Positions 1 to 5,130 of a stretch of DNA of 5,209 nt are shown here, piece by piece. Position 1 is the stretch's first letter. The number at the start of each line of letters is the position of its first letter. The notes under the pieces are model-generated. The model saw nothing but the letters and a program-made list of their open reading frames with translations. It was not told where the DNA came from and searched no databases. The position numbers were made by a program, and so were the translations under genes. Source of the DNA: Burkholderiales bacterium (lineage in GTDB: Bacteria; Pseudomonadota; Gammaproteobacteria; Burkholderiales; Burkholderiaceae_C); assembly GCA_947474415.1 (NCBI GenBank), contig CANJKD010000231.1, forward strand, positions 1 through 5,209. Reading direction: 5' to 3'.

Positions 1-2
1 CG

Positions 3-1067
3 GGCTGGATCTTCGGCATCGCGGTGCTCAGCACGTTGACGATGATGCGGGGCATTCGCCGCTGGCCACCACGCCCGCACCCGCCGTCGCGGCTGCCGGC
101 CGAGCGGCTGTGGGGCGGCATCCTGAGTGCGCTGCGCTTCGCCCGGCATTCGAAAATCATCCTCGCCCAACTGGTGCGCACCAGCGCCTACAGTGCCACC
201 GGCTCGGCCCTGTGGGCGCTGCTGCCGATCATCGGCCAGCGCCAGCTCGGCCTGGGCGCTGCCGGCTACGGCCTGCTGATCGGCTGCCTGGGCGGCGGCG
301 CGGTGATGGCCGGCCTGGTGATCGGCCGGTTGCGCGCGGGCGCCGGCCTGGAGCGGCTCGTCGGCGGTGGCTGCATCGTGTTCGCGGCCGTGATGGTGAT
401 CGGCGCGCTGGTGCGCGTGCATCTCGTCGTCTACGCCGCTTTGGTGCTCGGCGGCGGTGCCTGGATGGCGGTGATGTCGACCTTTAACACCGCCACGCAG
501 ACCAGCGCCCCGCTGTGGGTTCGGGCGCGCGCCACCGCGATGCACACGATGTGTGCACTCGGCTCGTTCGCGCTCGGCTCGGCGTTCTGGGGCGCGGTGT
601 CGAGTGCCGCCGGGCTGACCACCGCCTTGTGCAGCGCCGCCGCCTGCATGGCCGCCGGTTTGCTGCTGGCCAAGCCGTTCCCGCTGCGCATGGGCGAAGC
701 ACAAGAGGTGACGCAGGTGGCGCCCTGGGAAGACCTGTTCGTGGCTCACGAGCCGCAGCCCGAAGCCGGGCCGGTGGCGGTGGAGATCGGCTATCGCATC
801 CGCGCCGAAGAGACCTCCGCGTTCCTCGACACGGTGAGCCAGTTGCGTGCGCCGCGGCGCCGCGATGGCGCCACTTTCTGGCGCGTCTACCGTGACCTGG
901 GCGACCCATCGCGTTACGTCGAGCGCTTCATCGTCACATCCTGGGCCGACTACCTGCACCAGCGCGCCCGCGCCACTGCGGCCGACCATGAAATCGAACT
1001 GCAGGTGCGCGCCTTCGTGGTGGCGGGCGAGCCGGTGACGATGCAACACTACATCGCGGAACGGTAG
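3..1067 (+). CDS. MFS_3-type transporter with C-terminal ABM-like domain, 5' end outside window
   Basis: The frame is open from the first bases of the window (reading GWIFGIAVLSTL...), so this is the last 354 residues of a longer protein; family members are usually a little over 500 residues. The first ~220 visible residues contain several hydrophobic segments rich in Gly, Ala, Leu and Val, separated by short basic loops, as in the second half of a major facilitator superfamily permease. From about residue 240 the chain becomes soluble: segments such as WRVYRDLGDPSRYVERFIV and a terminal HYIAER resemble the small ABM-like (ferredoxin-like fold) tail of the MFS_3/EntS-related group (PF05977, transmembrane secretion effector). 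The likely role is proton-driven export of a small molecule across the inner membrane; the substrate cannot be read from the sequence. The stop is TAG at 1065-1067, and the VOC gene starts 70 bp downstream on the same strand, so co-transcription is possible. Confidence 0.85.
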   Translation, partial: GWIFGIAVLSTLTMMRGIRRWPPRPHPPSRLPAERLWGGILSALRFARHSKIILAQLVRTSAYSATGSALWALLPIIGQRQLGLGAAGYGLLIGCLGGGAVMAGLVIGRLRAGAGLERLVGGGCIVFAAVMVIGALVRVHLVVYAALVLGGGAWMAVMSTFNTATQTSAPLWVRARATAMHTMCALGSFALGSAFWGAVSSAAGLTTALCSAAACMAAGLLLAKPFPLRMGEAQEVTQVAPWEDLFVAHEPQPEAGPVAVEIGYRIRAEETSAFLDTVSQLRAPRRRDGATFWRVYRDLGDPSRYVERFIVTSWADYLHQRARATAADHEIELQVRAFVVAGEPVTMQHYIAER

Positions 1068-1137
1068 GTCCGAGCGTGTTCGACCGCGCCGGGCTTCGGA
1101 TGTCATGCGCGCCACACAGACTGCCGAGAAGGACGCC

Positions 1138-1539
1138 ATGCTCTCGCACCTTTTCATCGGCATCACCGACTTCGACCGGGCCCTGGCCTTCTATGGCGCC
1201 GTGTTGAGCGGCCTCGGCCTCGAAGCCCGCTTCCGCGACCGAAGCCGCCCGTGGGTCGGCTGCCAAGGCCGGGGCGAAGCCGGGCCACTGTTCCTCATCG
1301 GCTGGCCGTTCGACGGCAAGCCGCACGACCCCGGCGACGGCCAGATCGCCGCACTGCTGGCCGACAGCCGTGCCCTGGTCGACCGCATGCACGCAATTGC
1401 GCTCGCGCATGGCGGCCGCTGCGACGGCCCGCCCGGCCTGCGCCCGGAACAACACGAGAACGATCACGGTGCGCACTTCCGCGACACGGACGGCAACAAG
1501 CTCTGCGTGGCCTGCCTTTCGGCAGAGATTGCCTCGTAG
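1138..1539 (+). CDS. VOC family (glyoxalase/bleomycin-resistance fold) protein
   Basis: A 133-residue protein. ATG at 1138 is chosen because GAGAAGG at 1126-1132 is well placed as a ribosome binding site and because homologues begin with this MLSHLFIGITD strand; an in-frame ATG at 1105 would add 11 unconserved residues. The pattern HLFIGITDFDRALAFY at the N-terminus (His4 at the usual first metal-ligand position) and HFRDTDGNKLCVAC near the C-terminus are typical of vicinal oxygen chelate proteins. The canonical C-terminal Glu ligand (as in 'DPDGNxIE') is replaced by the KLCVAC version, found in a common subgroup of unassigned function. The protein is probably cytosolic and dimeric. Substrate unknown: glyoxalase, dioxygenase and drug-binding roles are all possible for the fold. 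Its place behind an exporter is compatible with a detoxification pair, which is inference only. Confidence 0.85.
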   Translation: MLSHLFIGITDFDRALAFYGAVLSGLGLEARFRDRSRPWVGCQGRGEAGPLFLIGWPFDGKPHDPGDGQIAALLADSRALVDRMHAIALAHGGRCDGPPGLRPEQHENDHGAHFRDTDGNKLCVACLSAEIAS

Positions 1540-1755
1540 CTTGAACGCGATGCCGAGAAACGCTGGGTTGGCCATCGCGTTCGCGCCAGGCCAGTTGCCG
1601 CTACGGGCCTTCCGGCGCGAAGTGCTTCAACGACACCCTCAGCGGCCTGGTCTTGGTGCCAGACACGCTTCGCGTGCCGTTCTATTTCGCCGCGTTCGAA
1701 CATCACGGCGCGTCGCGCCCTGACGCTCAACGTGGCGGGCTGACACCGTCAGCTT
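1540..1755. other. Intergenic gap between VOC and ABM genes, no convincing gene
   Basis: These 216 bp separate two convergent genes. No frame shows a recognisable protein; the minus-strand frame crossing it (roughly 1464-1730) has no family resemblance and runs into the VOC gene. Two imperfect hairpins are visible. One at 1569-1593 has a TGGCC/GGCCA outer stem and a CGC/GCG inner stem. The other, at 1664-1676, has CACGC/GCGTG around a TTC loop and is followed after a few bases by the T-rich TTCTATTTC. They could help to end transcription from either side. Nothing else is supported. Confidence 0.5.
1664..1688 (+). terminator. Possible weak terminator downstream of the VOC gene
   Basis: A 5-bp GC-rich stem CACGC (1664-1668) / GCGTG (1672-1676) with a TTC loop is followed by CCG and then TTCTATTTC. 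The stem is short and the U-tract interrupted, and it lies about 125 bp past the VOC stop codon, so an intrinsic terminator is only a possibility. Confidence 0.2.
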
Positions 1756-2058
1756 TCAGCTGGGCAGCTTCGCTGCCAGCAGGTCGATCTTTTCGATGAC
1801 CGGCGGTGTCGCCAGCAGCGCGGCGGCGTTGGCCATCAGGGCCGCGGCGATAGGGCCAGTCAGGTGGGCCTGGCGTCCGGTTTCGTCGGCGAAGGCGTCG
1901 AACACGCCGAAGGTCGAGGGGCCGAACTTCAACGCGAACCACGCGGTCGTGCCGGCTTCGGCATTGGCCAGCGGCAATGCCCCGGCCAGAAAATCGGCGA
2001 CAGCGGCTTCCTTGCCGGGCTTGGCTTCGAGGCGGACGAACAATGCGAGCTTGACCAT
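1756..2058 (-). CDS. Antibiotic biosynthesis monooxygenase (ABM) domain protein, putative quinol monooxygenase-like
   Basis: A 100-residue protein, the usual length for single-domain ABM (PF03992) proteins. It opens with the strand-forming MVKLALFVRLEAKPGKE, where 'KPGKE' after a first beta strand is a family hallmark, and continues with AGTTAWFALKFGPSTFGVFDAF and the HLTGPIAAAL helix, giving the ferredoxin-like beta-alpha-beta pattern of dimeric alpha+beta barrel enzymes. The start at 2058 is supported by an AAAGGA ribosome binding site (2067-2072 on the opposite strand); a longer reading of this frame extends into the divergent regulator and is not credible. Members act without cofactors on quinols or polyketides (YgiN, ActVA-Orf6) or have no known substrate; none is assignable here. 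It is transcribed divergently from a GlxA-type regulator with 100 bp between starts, so control by that regulator is a reasonable inference. Confidence 0.85.
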   Translation of the reverse strand: MVKLALFVRLEAKPGKEAAVADFLAGALPLANAEAGTTAWFALKFGPSTFGVFDAFADETGRQAHLTGPIAAALMANAAALLATPPVIEKIDLLAAKLPS

Positions 2059-2124
2059 GGGGTGTTCCTTTCGGTGAACGGTGAAGAGGAGCGCAGTCTG
2101 GTTCCGGGAGTGCATTTCGACGAG

Positions 2125-2159
2125 TGGCAAGACCGACATCGTTGATATCATTCTTGCCA
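2125..2159. promoter_or_regulatory. Inverted repeat in the divergent ABM/GlxA promoter region, candidate operator
   Basis: TGGCAAGA (2125-2132) and its exact reverse complement TCTTGCCA (2152-2159) are separated by 19 bp; the second arm ends on the A of the regulator's ATG. Between them is the 8-bp palindrome TGATATCA (2143-2150), offset from the centre of the larger repeat. The left arm read on the minus strand gives TTGCCA, which could double as a -35 for the ABM gene, and TATCAT (2146-2151) resembles a -10 for the regulator. The position in the only shared promoter region suggests an autoregulatory site for the AraC-family protein. No experimental consensus is being matched here; this is pattern plus position. 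Confidence 0.4.
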
Positions 2160-3121
2160 TGCGACTGCACCTGCTCGTGCTCGATGGCGTGTTCGATCTC
2201 GGCCTGGCCGCGCTGACCGACACGCTCAGCTCCGCCAACGAACTCGCGGCCACGCTGCCCGACGCGCCGGCGCCGATCGAGTTCACTCTCGTCGGCGTGC
2301 GCAAGCACGTGCGCACCGCGCAAGGCCTGACCGTGCCGGTGCTGCCGGCCACCAGCGTACGTCGGCCCGATGTGGTGCTCGTGCCCGCGCTCGGCGCCAA
2401 GATGCCCGACAGGCTCGCGGCGCGTCTCGCGCTCCCGGACGTGGCCGACGCCATGCTCGTGCTGCAGCGCTGTTCACACGCCGGCGCCACGCTGGGCGCG
2501 GCCTGCACCGGCACCTTCGTGCTGGCCGAGAGCGCGCTGCTCGATGGCCAGCGCGCCACCACCTCGTGGTGGTTGGCGCCGATGTTCCGCCAGCGTTACC
2601 CGCGGGTTCTTCTCGATGAGTCGCGCATGCTCGTGAATTCGGCCGGCTTCACGACCGCCGGCGCGGCGATGGCGCACCTCGATCTGGCGCTCGGCGTGGT
2701 GCGTGGCCGCAGCCCGGCACTGGCTGCGCTGGCGGCGCGTTACCTGCTGGTCGAGGCGCGCGGCTCGCAGGCCGGGTTCGTGATCCCCGATCACCTGGCG
2801 CATGCCGACCCGGTGGTCGAGCGTTTCGAGGGCTGGGCGCGGCAGCGGTTGGCCAGCGGCTTTTCGCTCGCCGACGCCGCACGCTCGGTCGGCGCCAGCC
2901 AGCGCACCCTGGCGCGGCGGCTGCAGAGTGTGCTGGGCAAAACCCCGCTGTCGTACTTTCAGGATCTGCGGGTCGAGCGCGCCGTGCACCTGCTGCAGAC
3001 CAGCGCCGAAAGCGTCGACCAGATCGCCACGAAGATCGGCTACGCCGACGGCGTGACCTTGCGCAGCCTGCTGCGCCGCAAGCTCGGCCGCGGCGTGCGC
3101 GAGTTGCGCGCGAGGGCCTGA
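2159..3121 (+). CDS. GlxA family transcriptional regulator (DJ-1/PfpI domain + AraC-type HTH)
   Basis: A 320-residue protein, the normal size for this family. ATG at 2159 is preferred because the conserved beta strand MRLHLLVLDGVFDLGLAAL starts there; the in-frame ATG at 2081 would add 26 residues that look like non-coding translation. Residues ~1-190 form a DJ-1/PfpI (class I glutamine amidotransferase-like) domain with Cys116 in GAACTGTFVLAESALLDG, the nucleophile-elbow position, followed by ATTSWW. Residues ~220-318 form an AraC DNA-binding domain with two helix-turn-helix units, FSLADAARSVGASQRTLARR (from 235) and a second at 284-310 (ESVDQIATKIGYADGVTLRS onward). Such proteins are usually activators sensing small nitrogenous metabolites (e.g. 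carnitine, arginine or glycine-betaine pathways in relatives); the ligand here is unknown. It diverges from the ABM gene, its probable target, and an inverted repeat overlaps its start codon. Confidence 0.9.
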   Translation: MRLHLLVLDGVFDLGLAALTDTLSSANELAATLPDAPAPIEFTLVGVRKHVRTAQGLTVPVLPATSVRRPDVVLVPALGAKMPDRLAARLALPDVADAMLVLQRCSHAGATLGAACTGTFVLAESALLDGQRATTSWWLAPMFRQRYPRVLLDESRMLVNSAGFTTAGAAMAHLDLALGVVRGRSPALAALAARYLLVEARGSQAGFVIPDHLAHADPVVERFEGWARQRLASGFSLADAARSVGASQRTLARRLQSVLGKTPLSYFQDLRVERAVHLLQTSAESVDQIATKIGYADGVTLRSLLRRKLGRGVRELRARA

Positions 3122-3139
3122 ACACGCGCCCTTGGCGCA

Positions 3140-3153
3140 CCGCGCCGGCGCGG
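3140..3153. terminator. 14-bp perfect GC palindrome after the GlxA-type gene, possible terminator
   Basis: CCGCGCCGGCGCGG is a perfect 14-bp palindrome starting 18 bp after the regulator stop codon (TGA at 3119-3121). As RNA it could fold into a 5-bp all-GC stem with a CCGG loop. It is followed by CATCGCGTTTGCC with no real U-run, so it is a weak terminator at best. Chance palindromes are more frequent in DNA this GC-rich. Confidence 0.25.
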
Positions 3154-3213
3154 CATCGCGTTTGCCTGAATCCTTTGGCCGCAACCACGCATGCACCGTT
3201 CGGAGGATTCGCC

Positions 3214-3624
3214 ATGAACGACCACGCCATCTCGCTGGTGCGAGAAAGCTTCGATCTGGTCACGCCGATCACGCCGCAGGCCGCGGCGCTGTTCTACGCC
3301 AACCTGTTCGAAGCCGACCCGCAACTCAAGCCGCTCTTCAAAGGCGACATGGTGGTGCAGGGACATTCGTTGATGCAGATCCTCGAACTGGCGGTGAACA
3401 TGCTCGACCAACCCCACGTGCTGGTGCCCGCATTGCAAGACCTCGGCCGCCATGCAGGTTACGGTGCGCTCGACCATCACGACGACACGGTGGGTGGCGC
3501 ACTGCTGAAGTCACTTCGGCGAGGCCTGGGTGCCCCCTGGGCGCCCGAGGTGGAAGAAGCCTGGGCGGAGGTTTACGGCGTGTTGGCCGGCACGATGAAG
3601 GAGGCGGCGGAGGTACCGGCCTGA
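3214..3624 (+). CDS. Single-domain bacterial globin (flavohaemoglobin/VHb-type fold)
   Basis: A 136-residue protein, close to Vitreoscilla haemoglobin length and without the reductase domain of flavohaemoglobins. ATG at 3214 is fixed by a strong GGAGGA (3202-3207). By hand alignment to E. coli Hmp: Tyr28 (ALFYANLFE) matches B10 Tyr; Phe42 (PLFKGD) matches CD1 Phe; Gln49 (VVQGHSLM) falls at distal E7; His80 (LGRHAGYG) is the proximal F8 ligand; and EEAWAEVYGVLAGTM is the conserved C-terminal helix. The expected haem protein would bind O2 or NO in the cytosol, for nitric oxide detoxification or oxygen delivery; an external reductase would be needed. The residue corresponding to Hmp Tyr95, which supports the proximal His, appears to be Asp90, which is unusual. 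Its 3' end lies 11 bp from the 3' end of the convergent rubredoxin-reductase pseudogene. It may read through from the regulator 92 bp upstream or have its own promoter; no clear promoter is visible. Confidence 0.88.
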   Translation: MNDHAISLVRESFDLVTPITPQAAALFYANLFEADPQLKPLFKGDMVVQGHSLMQILELAVNMLDQPHVLVPALQDLGRHAGYGALDHHDDTVGGALLKSLRRGLGAPWAPEVEEAWAEVYGVLAGTMKEAAEVPA

Positions 3625-3629
3625 GTGCA

Positions 3630-3645
3630 CACGGTTCAGACCGTG
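3630..3645. terminator. Short hairpin between convergent genes, possible shared terminator
   Basis: CACGGT (3630-3635) and ACCGTG (3640-3645) form a 6-bp perfect stem around a TCAG loop. It sits in the 11-bp space between the globin stop and the end of the reductase frame, and includes that frame's stop codon. No U-tract flanks it on either strand, so function as a bidirectional terminator is uncertain. Confidence 0.25.
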
Positions 3646-4697
3646 AAGCCTTTCGAGCCCGTCTTCACACGCTCCGGCGGCCGCCTGCTGGCATAGGGCA
3701 AGCCAGCGCCGCCGGTCACGTGGCTGGCGATCAGCTTGGCCTGCCGGCCGATCGGTTCGATGAAGCGCAGCGCCTGCCCGCCGATGCTGATGCAGTCGCC
3801 GAACGCGTGGATGTTGGGCACGTTGGTGCGCAGCGTGAAGGCATCGACCGCCATGCCGTTGTTCCAGTCCAACCGCGCGCTCTGTGCGAGCCTGCCGGGG
3901 GTTCGCAAGCCGGTCGCGGCGAACACGTGCTCTGTGTCGAAGCGCTGGCCGTCTTTGGTTTCAACAGCGCAGGTGCCGCCGACTTCTCCGACGCTGGCAA
4001 TCTGCACGCCCCCCGCGAAGCGCAGCGGCAGCCCACGCCACGCGTCGAGCAATTCGTGTGACGCGGCTTCGCCGAGCAAATGGGCCAGCGGCAAAACATT
4101 CATGTCCAGCAAAGTGACAGCGTGACCGGCCAGCGCCAGATCGTTCGCGATTTCGAAGCCGACCAGGCCGGCACCGGCGATCAGCACGCGCTGTGGCGTG
4201 GCCGCGTTCGGCGCGCCGAGCAGCGAACGAAACTTCAGGTACGCGTCGAGGTGGTTGACGCGCCAGTACAGCGCGGCCGCCAGTTGCGCCACCTCGCGCG
4301 GCTCGGCCCCGTGTGCGAGCACGAGGTGGCGGTAACGCAGGCTGCCGCGGGTCGTGCGCAAGGTGTTGGCTTGCGTGCTCACGCTGACAGCGTAGGTGCG
4401 TGGCAGCAGGCGCACATTCAGACGCCGATCAGCCGGCGCGGCCGGCGCCGACGATCACCACGCCGGCGTTGCCGCGCGCACCGGCGGTCTGGCGCGGGGC
4501 CGCCGTGCGGCGCTCGATGGCGGCCGATTCATACGGTTCGAAGTCGGCCTTGGTCACGCCGCACAGTGGGCAGGCCCAGTCGTCGGGGATGTCGCCGAAG
4601 CGGGTGCCGGGGCGAGGCCGCTGTCGGCATCGCCCTGGGCTTCGCCGTAGATCAGCCCGCAAGTGCGCCAGATGAACGACCTGAGTGCTGCTTCGAC
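3636..4697 (-). pseudogene. Decayed rubredoxin::rubredoxin-NAD(P)H reductase fusion
   Basis: Read on the minus strand, this was a one-chain electron carrier: an N-terminal rubredoxin, a short Ala/Arg-rich linker, then an FAD/NAD(P)H reductase like AlkT/RubB. Rubredoxin first half: [14 protein letters not shown], 4676 to about 4608. Second half, in another frame: [17 protein letters not shown], with an intact CPLC ligand pair at 4561-4572. The FAD-binding start [11 protein letters not shown] ends in TGA at 4429-4431. A third frame from about 4425 holds the rest: RLNVRLLPRTY, LVLAHGAEP, the NAD(P)H Rossmann motif RVLIAGAGLVGFEIANDL and the FAD-side TNVPNIHAFGDC, ending at 3636. Lesions: no ATG/GTG/TTG in the rubredoxin frame after the upstream gene's stop (GTC at 4695-4697 is a possible mutated start); Trp for the first Cys; a one-base loss near 4607-4608; and loss of about 55 residues at about 4425-4431 compared with P. 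aeruginosa rubredoxin reductase as I recall it. It also stops soon after 'VKT', where AlkT-type proteins continue; that may be natural. The last 259 codons are open but lack the first FAD domain. Confidence 0.85.
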
Positions 4698-4711
4698 GAC
4701 GAGCGCGAGTG

Positions 4712-5020
4712 TCAGGCCGGCATCTCGGCTGCGCTGAGCCGCGCGATTTCCTGGCGCAGGTGCTTGATCGCCGGCGTGACGCTCGCGACGAAATGCGACT
4801 CGCGCACGCGGCGCTGCACCGCCGAGCTCATCAGATGACCGCGTGCGCCCCGGTGCAGCAGGGCAGATTGCGCCGAGCGCAGCGACTGGTCGCTGGCATG
4901 CGCACGCGCGTCCAGCACGTAGATCAGAAATTCCTTGTGGTTCGCATACGGCGATTGCGCGAGCCGCATCGTGCGTTCGGTCAGCGCATCGAGCTCGGCC
5001 TGCAACTCGTCGGGCCGGTC
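4712..5020 (-). pseudogene. C-terminal remnant of an acyl-CoA dehydrogenase-like gene, truncated at 5020/5021
   Basis: The last 102 codons of a larger protein remain, starting at DRPDELQAELDALTERT and ending SAAEMPA-stop (TGA at 4712-4714). The helix-rich segment LRSAQSALLHRGARGHL followed by [20 protein letters not shown] and [11 protein letters not shown] matches the C-terminal four-helix bundle of acyl-CoA dehydrogenase-fold flavoproteins, where 'GarGYL...RRLRE.yF' is recurrent. Full-length members are about 350-400 residues, so most of the protein, including the FAD and substrate sites, is missing. Upstream the frame hits TAA (5021-5023) exactly where base composition changes from GC-rich to AT-rich, marking a foreign-DNA junction. 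Its stop lies 14 bp before the first residues readable as rubredoxin, so the two were probably one operon with the reductase feeding or accepting electrons. The assignment rests on pattern recognition; another helical protein is possible. Confidence 0.65.
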
Positions 5021-5080
5021 TTATTGATTCGGCCCAAAGAAATAGGAACTTTTAGGTGAACGTAAGCTCCAAGATGGATG
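5021..5080. other. 60-bp AT-rich foreign segment between the dehydrogenase remnant and the IS
   Basis: This stretch is about 38% GC (23 of 60 bases), against roughly 70% for the neighbouring genes. It contains no gene. It starts exactly at the break in the dehydrogenase frame and ends where an IS3-like terminal sequence begins. It could be the end of an older mobile element into which the IS3-family element later jumped. Alternatively, TGATTCGGCCC at 5025 could be the true left end of the present IS. I do not recognise its source. Confidence 0.45.
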
Positions 5081-5103
5081 TGAACCGCCCCGGGTTTTGA
5101 GGA

Positions 5104-5130
5104 GGCTCCAACTCTTGAGAAGATGGAGCC
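5104..5130 (+). promoter_or_regulatory. Hairpin over the orfA ribosome binding site
   Basis: GGCTCCA (5104-5110) pairs perfectly with TGGAGCC (5124-5130), and inside it TCTT (5113-5116) pairs with AAGA (5120-5123) around a GAG loop, leaving a two-base AC bulge. The stem ends directly before the ATG at 5131 and contains both candidate Shine-Dalgarno sequences (GAGAAG 5117-5122, GGAG 5125-5128). Several insertion sequences use such structures to block transposase translation from transcripts entering from outside; that role is inferred here from geometry. Confidence 0.5.

Noticed and set aside
1464..1730. 88-codon minus-strand frame filling the VOC-ABM gap
   Set aside because: It overlaps the VOC 3' end, has no matching family and no clear ribosome binding site; the gap looks non-coding.
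2081..2158. 26-residue N-terminal extension of the GlxA-type regulator
   Set aside because: The extension does not look like the family and would use up most of the promoter region; the conserved first strand starts at 2159.
2474..3272. Long minus-strand open frames opposite the GlxA-type gene
   Set aside because: Arg/Ala/Pro-rich shadow translations of a confidently identified AraC-family gene.
3132..4061. 309-codon plus-strand open frame across the globin and the reductase
   Set aside because: It overlaps the well-supported globin in another frame and then runs antisense to the reductase; its composition (Arg/Gly/Ala rich, no family pattern) is that of a high-GC shadow.
4080..4838. 252-codon plus-strand open frame opposite the rubredoxin-reductase region
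   Set aside because: It is antisense to recognisable rubredoxin and reductase segments, is Arg-rich and has no recognisable domain.
5038..5053. Similarity of AATAGGAACTTTT to the yeast FRT recombination arm
   Set aside because: Only one partial arm matches and there is no second inverted arm or spacer; chance similarity in AT-rich sequence.
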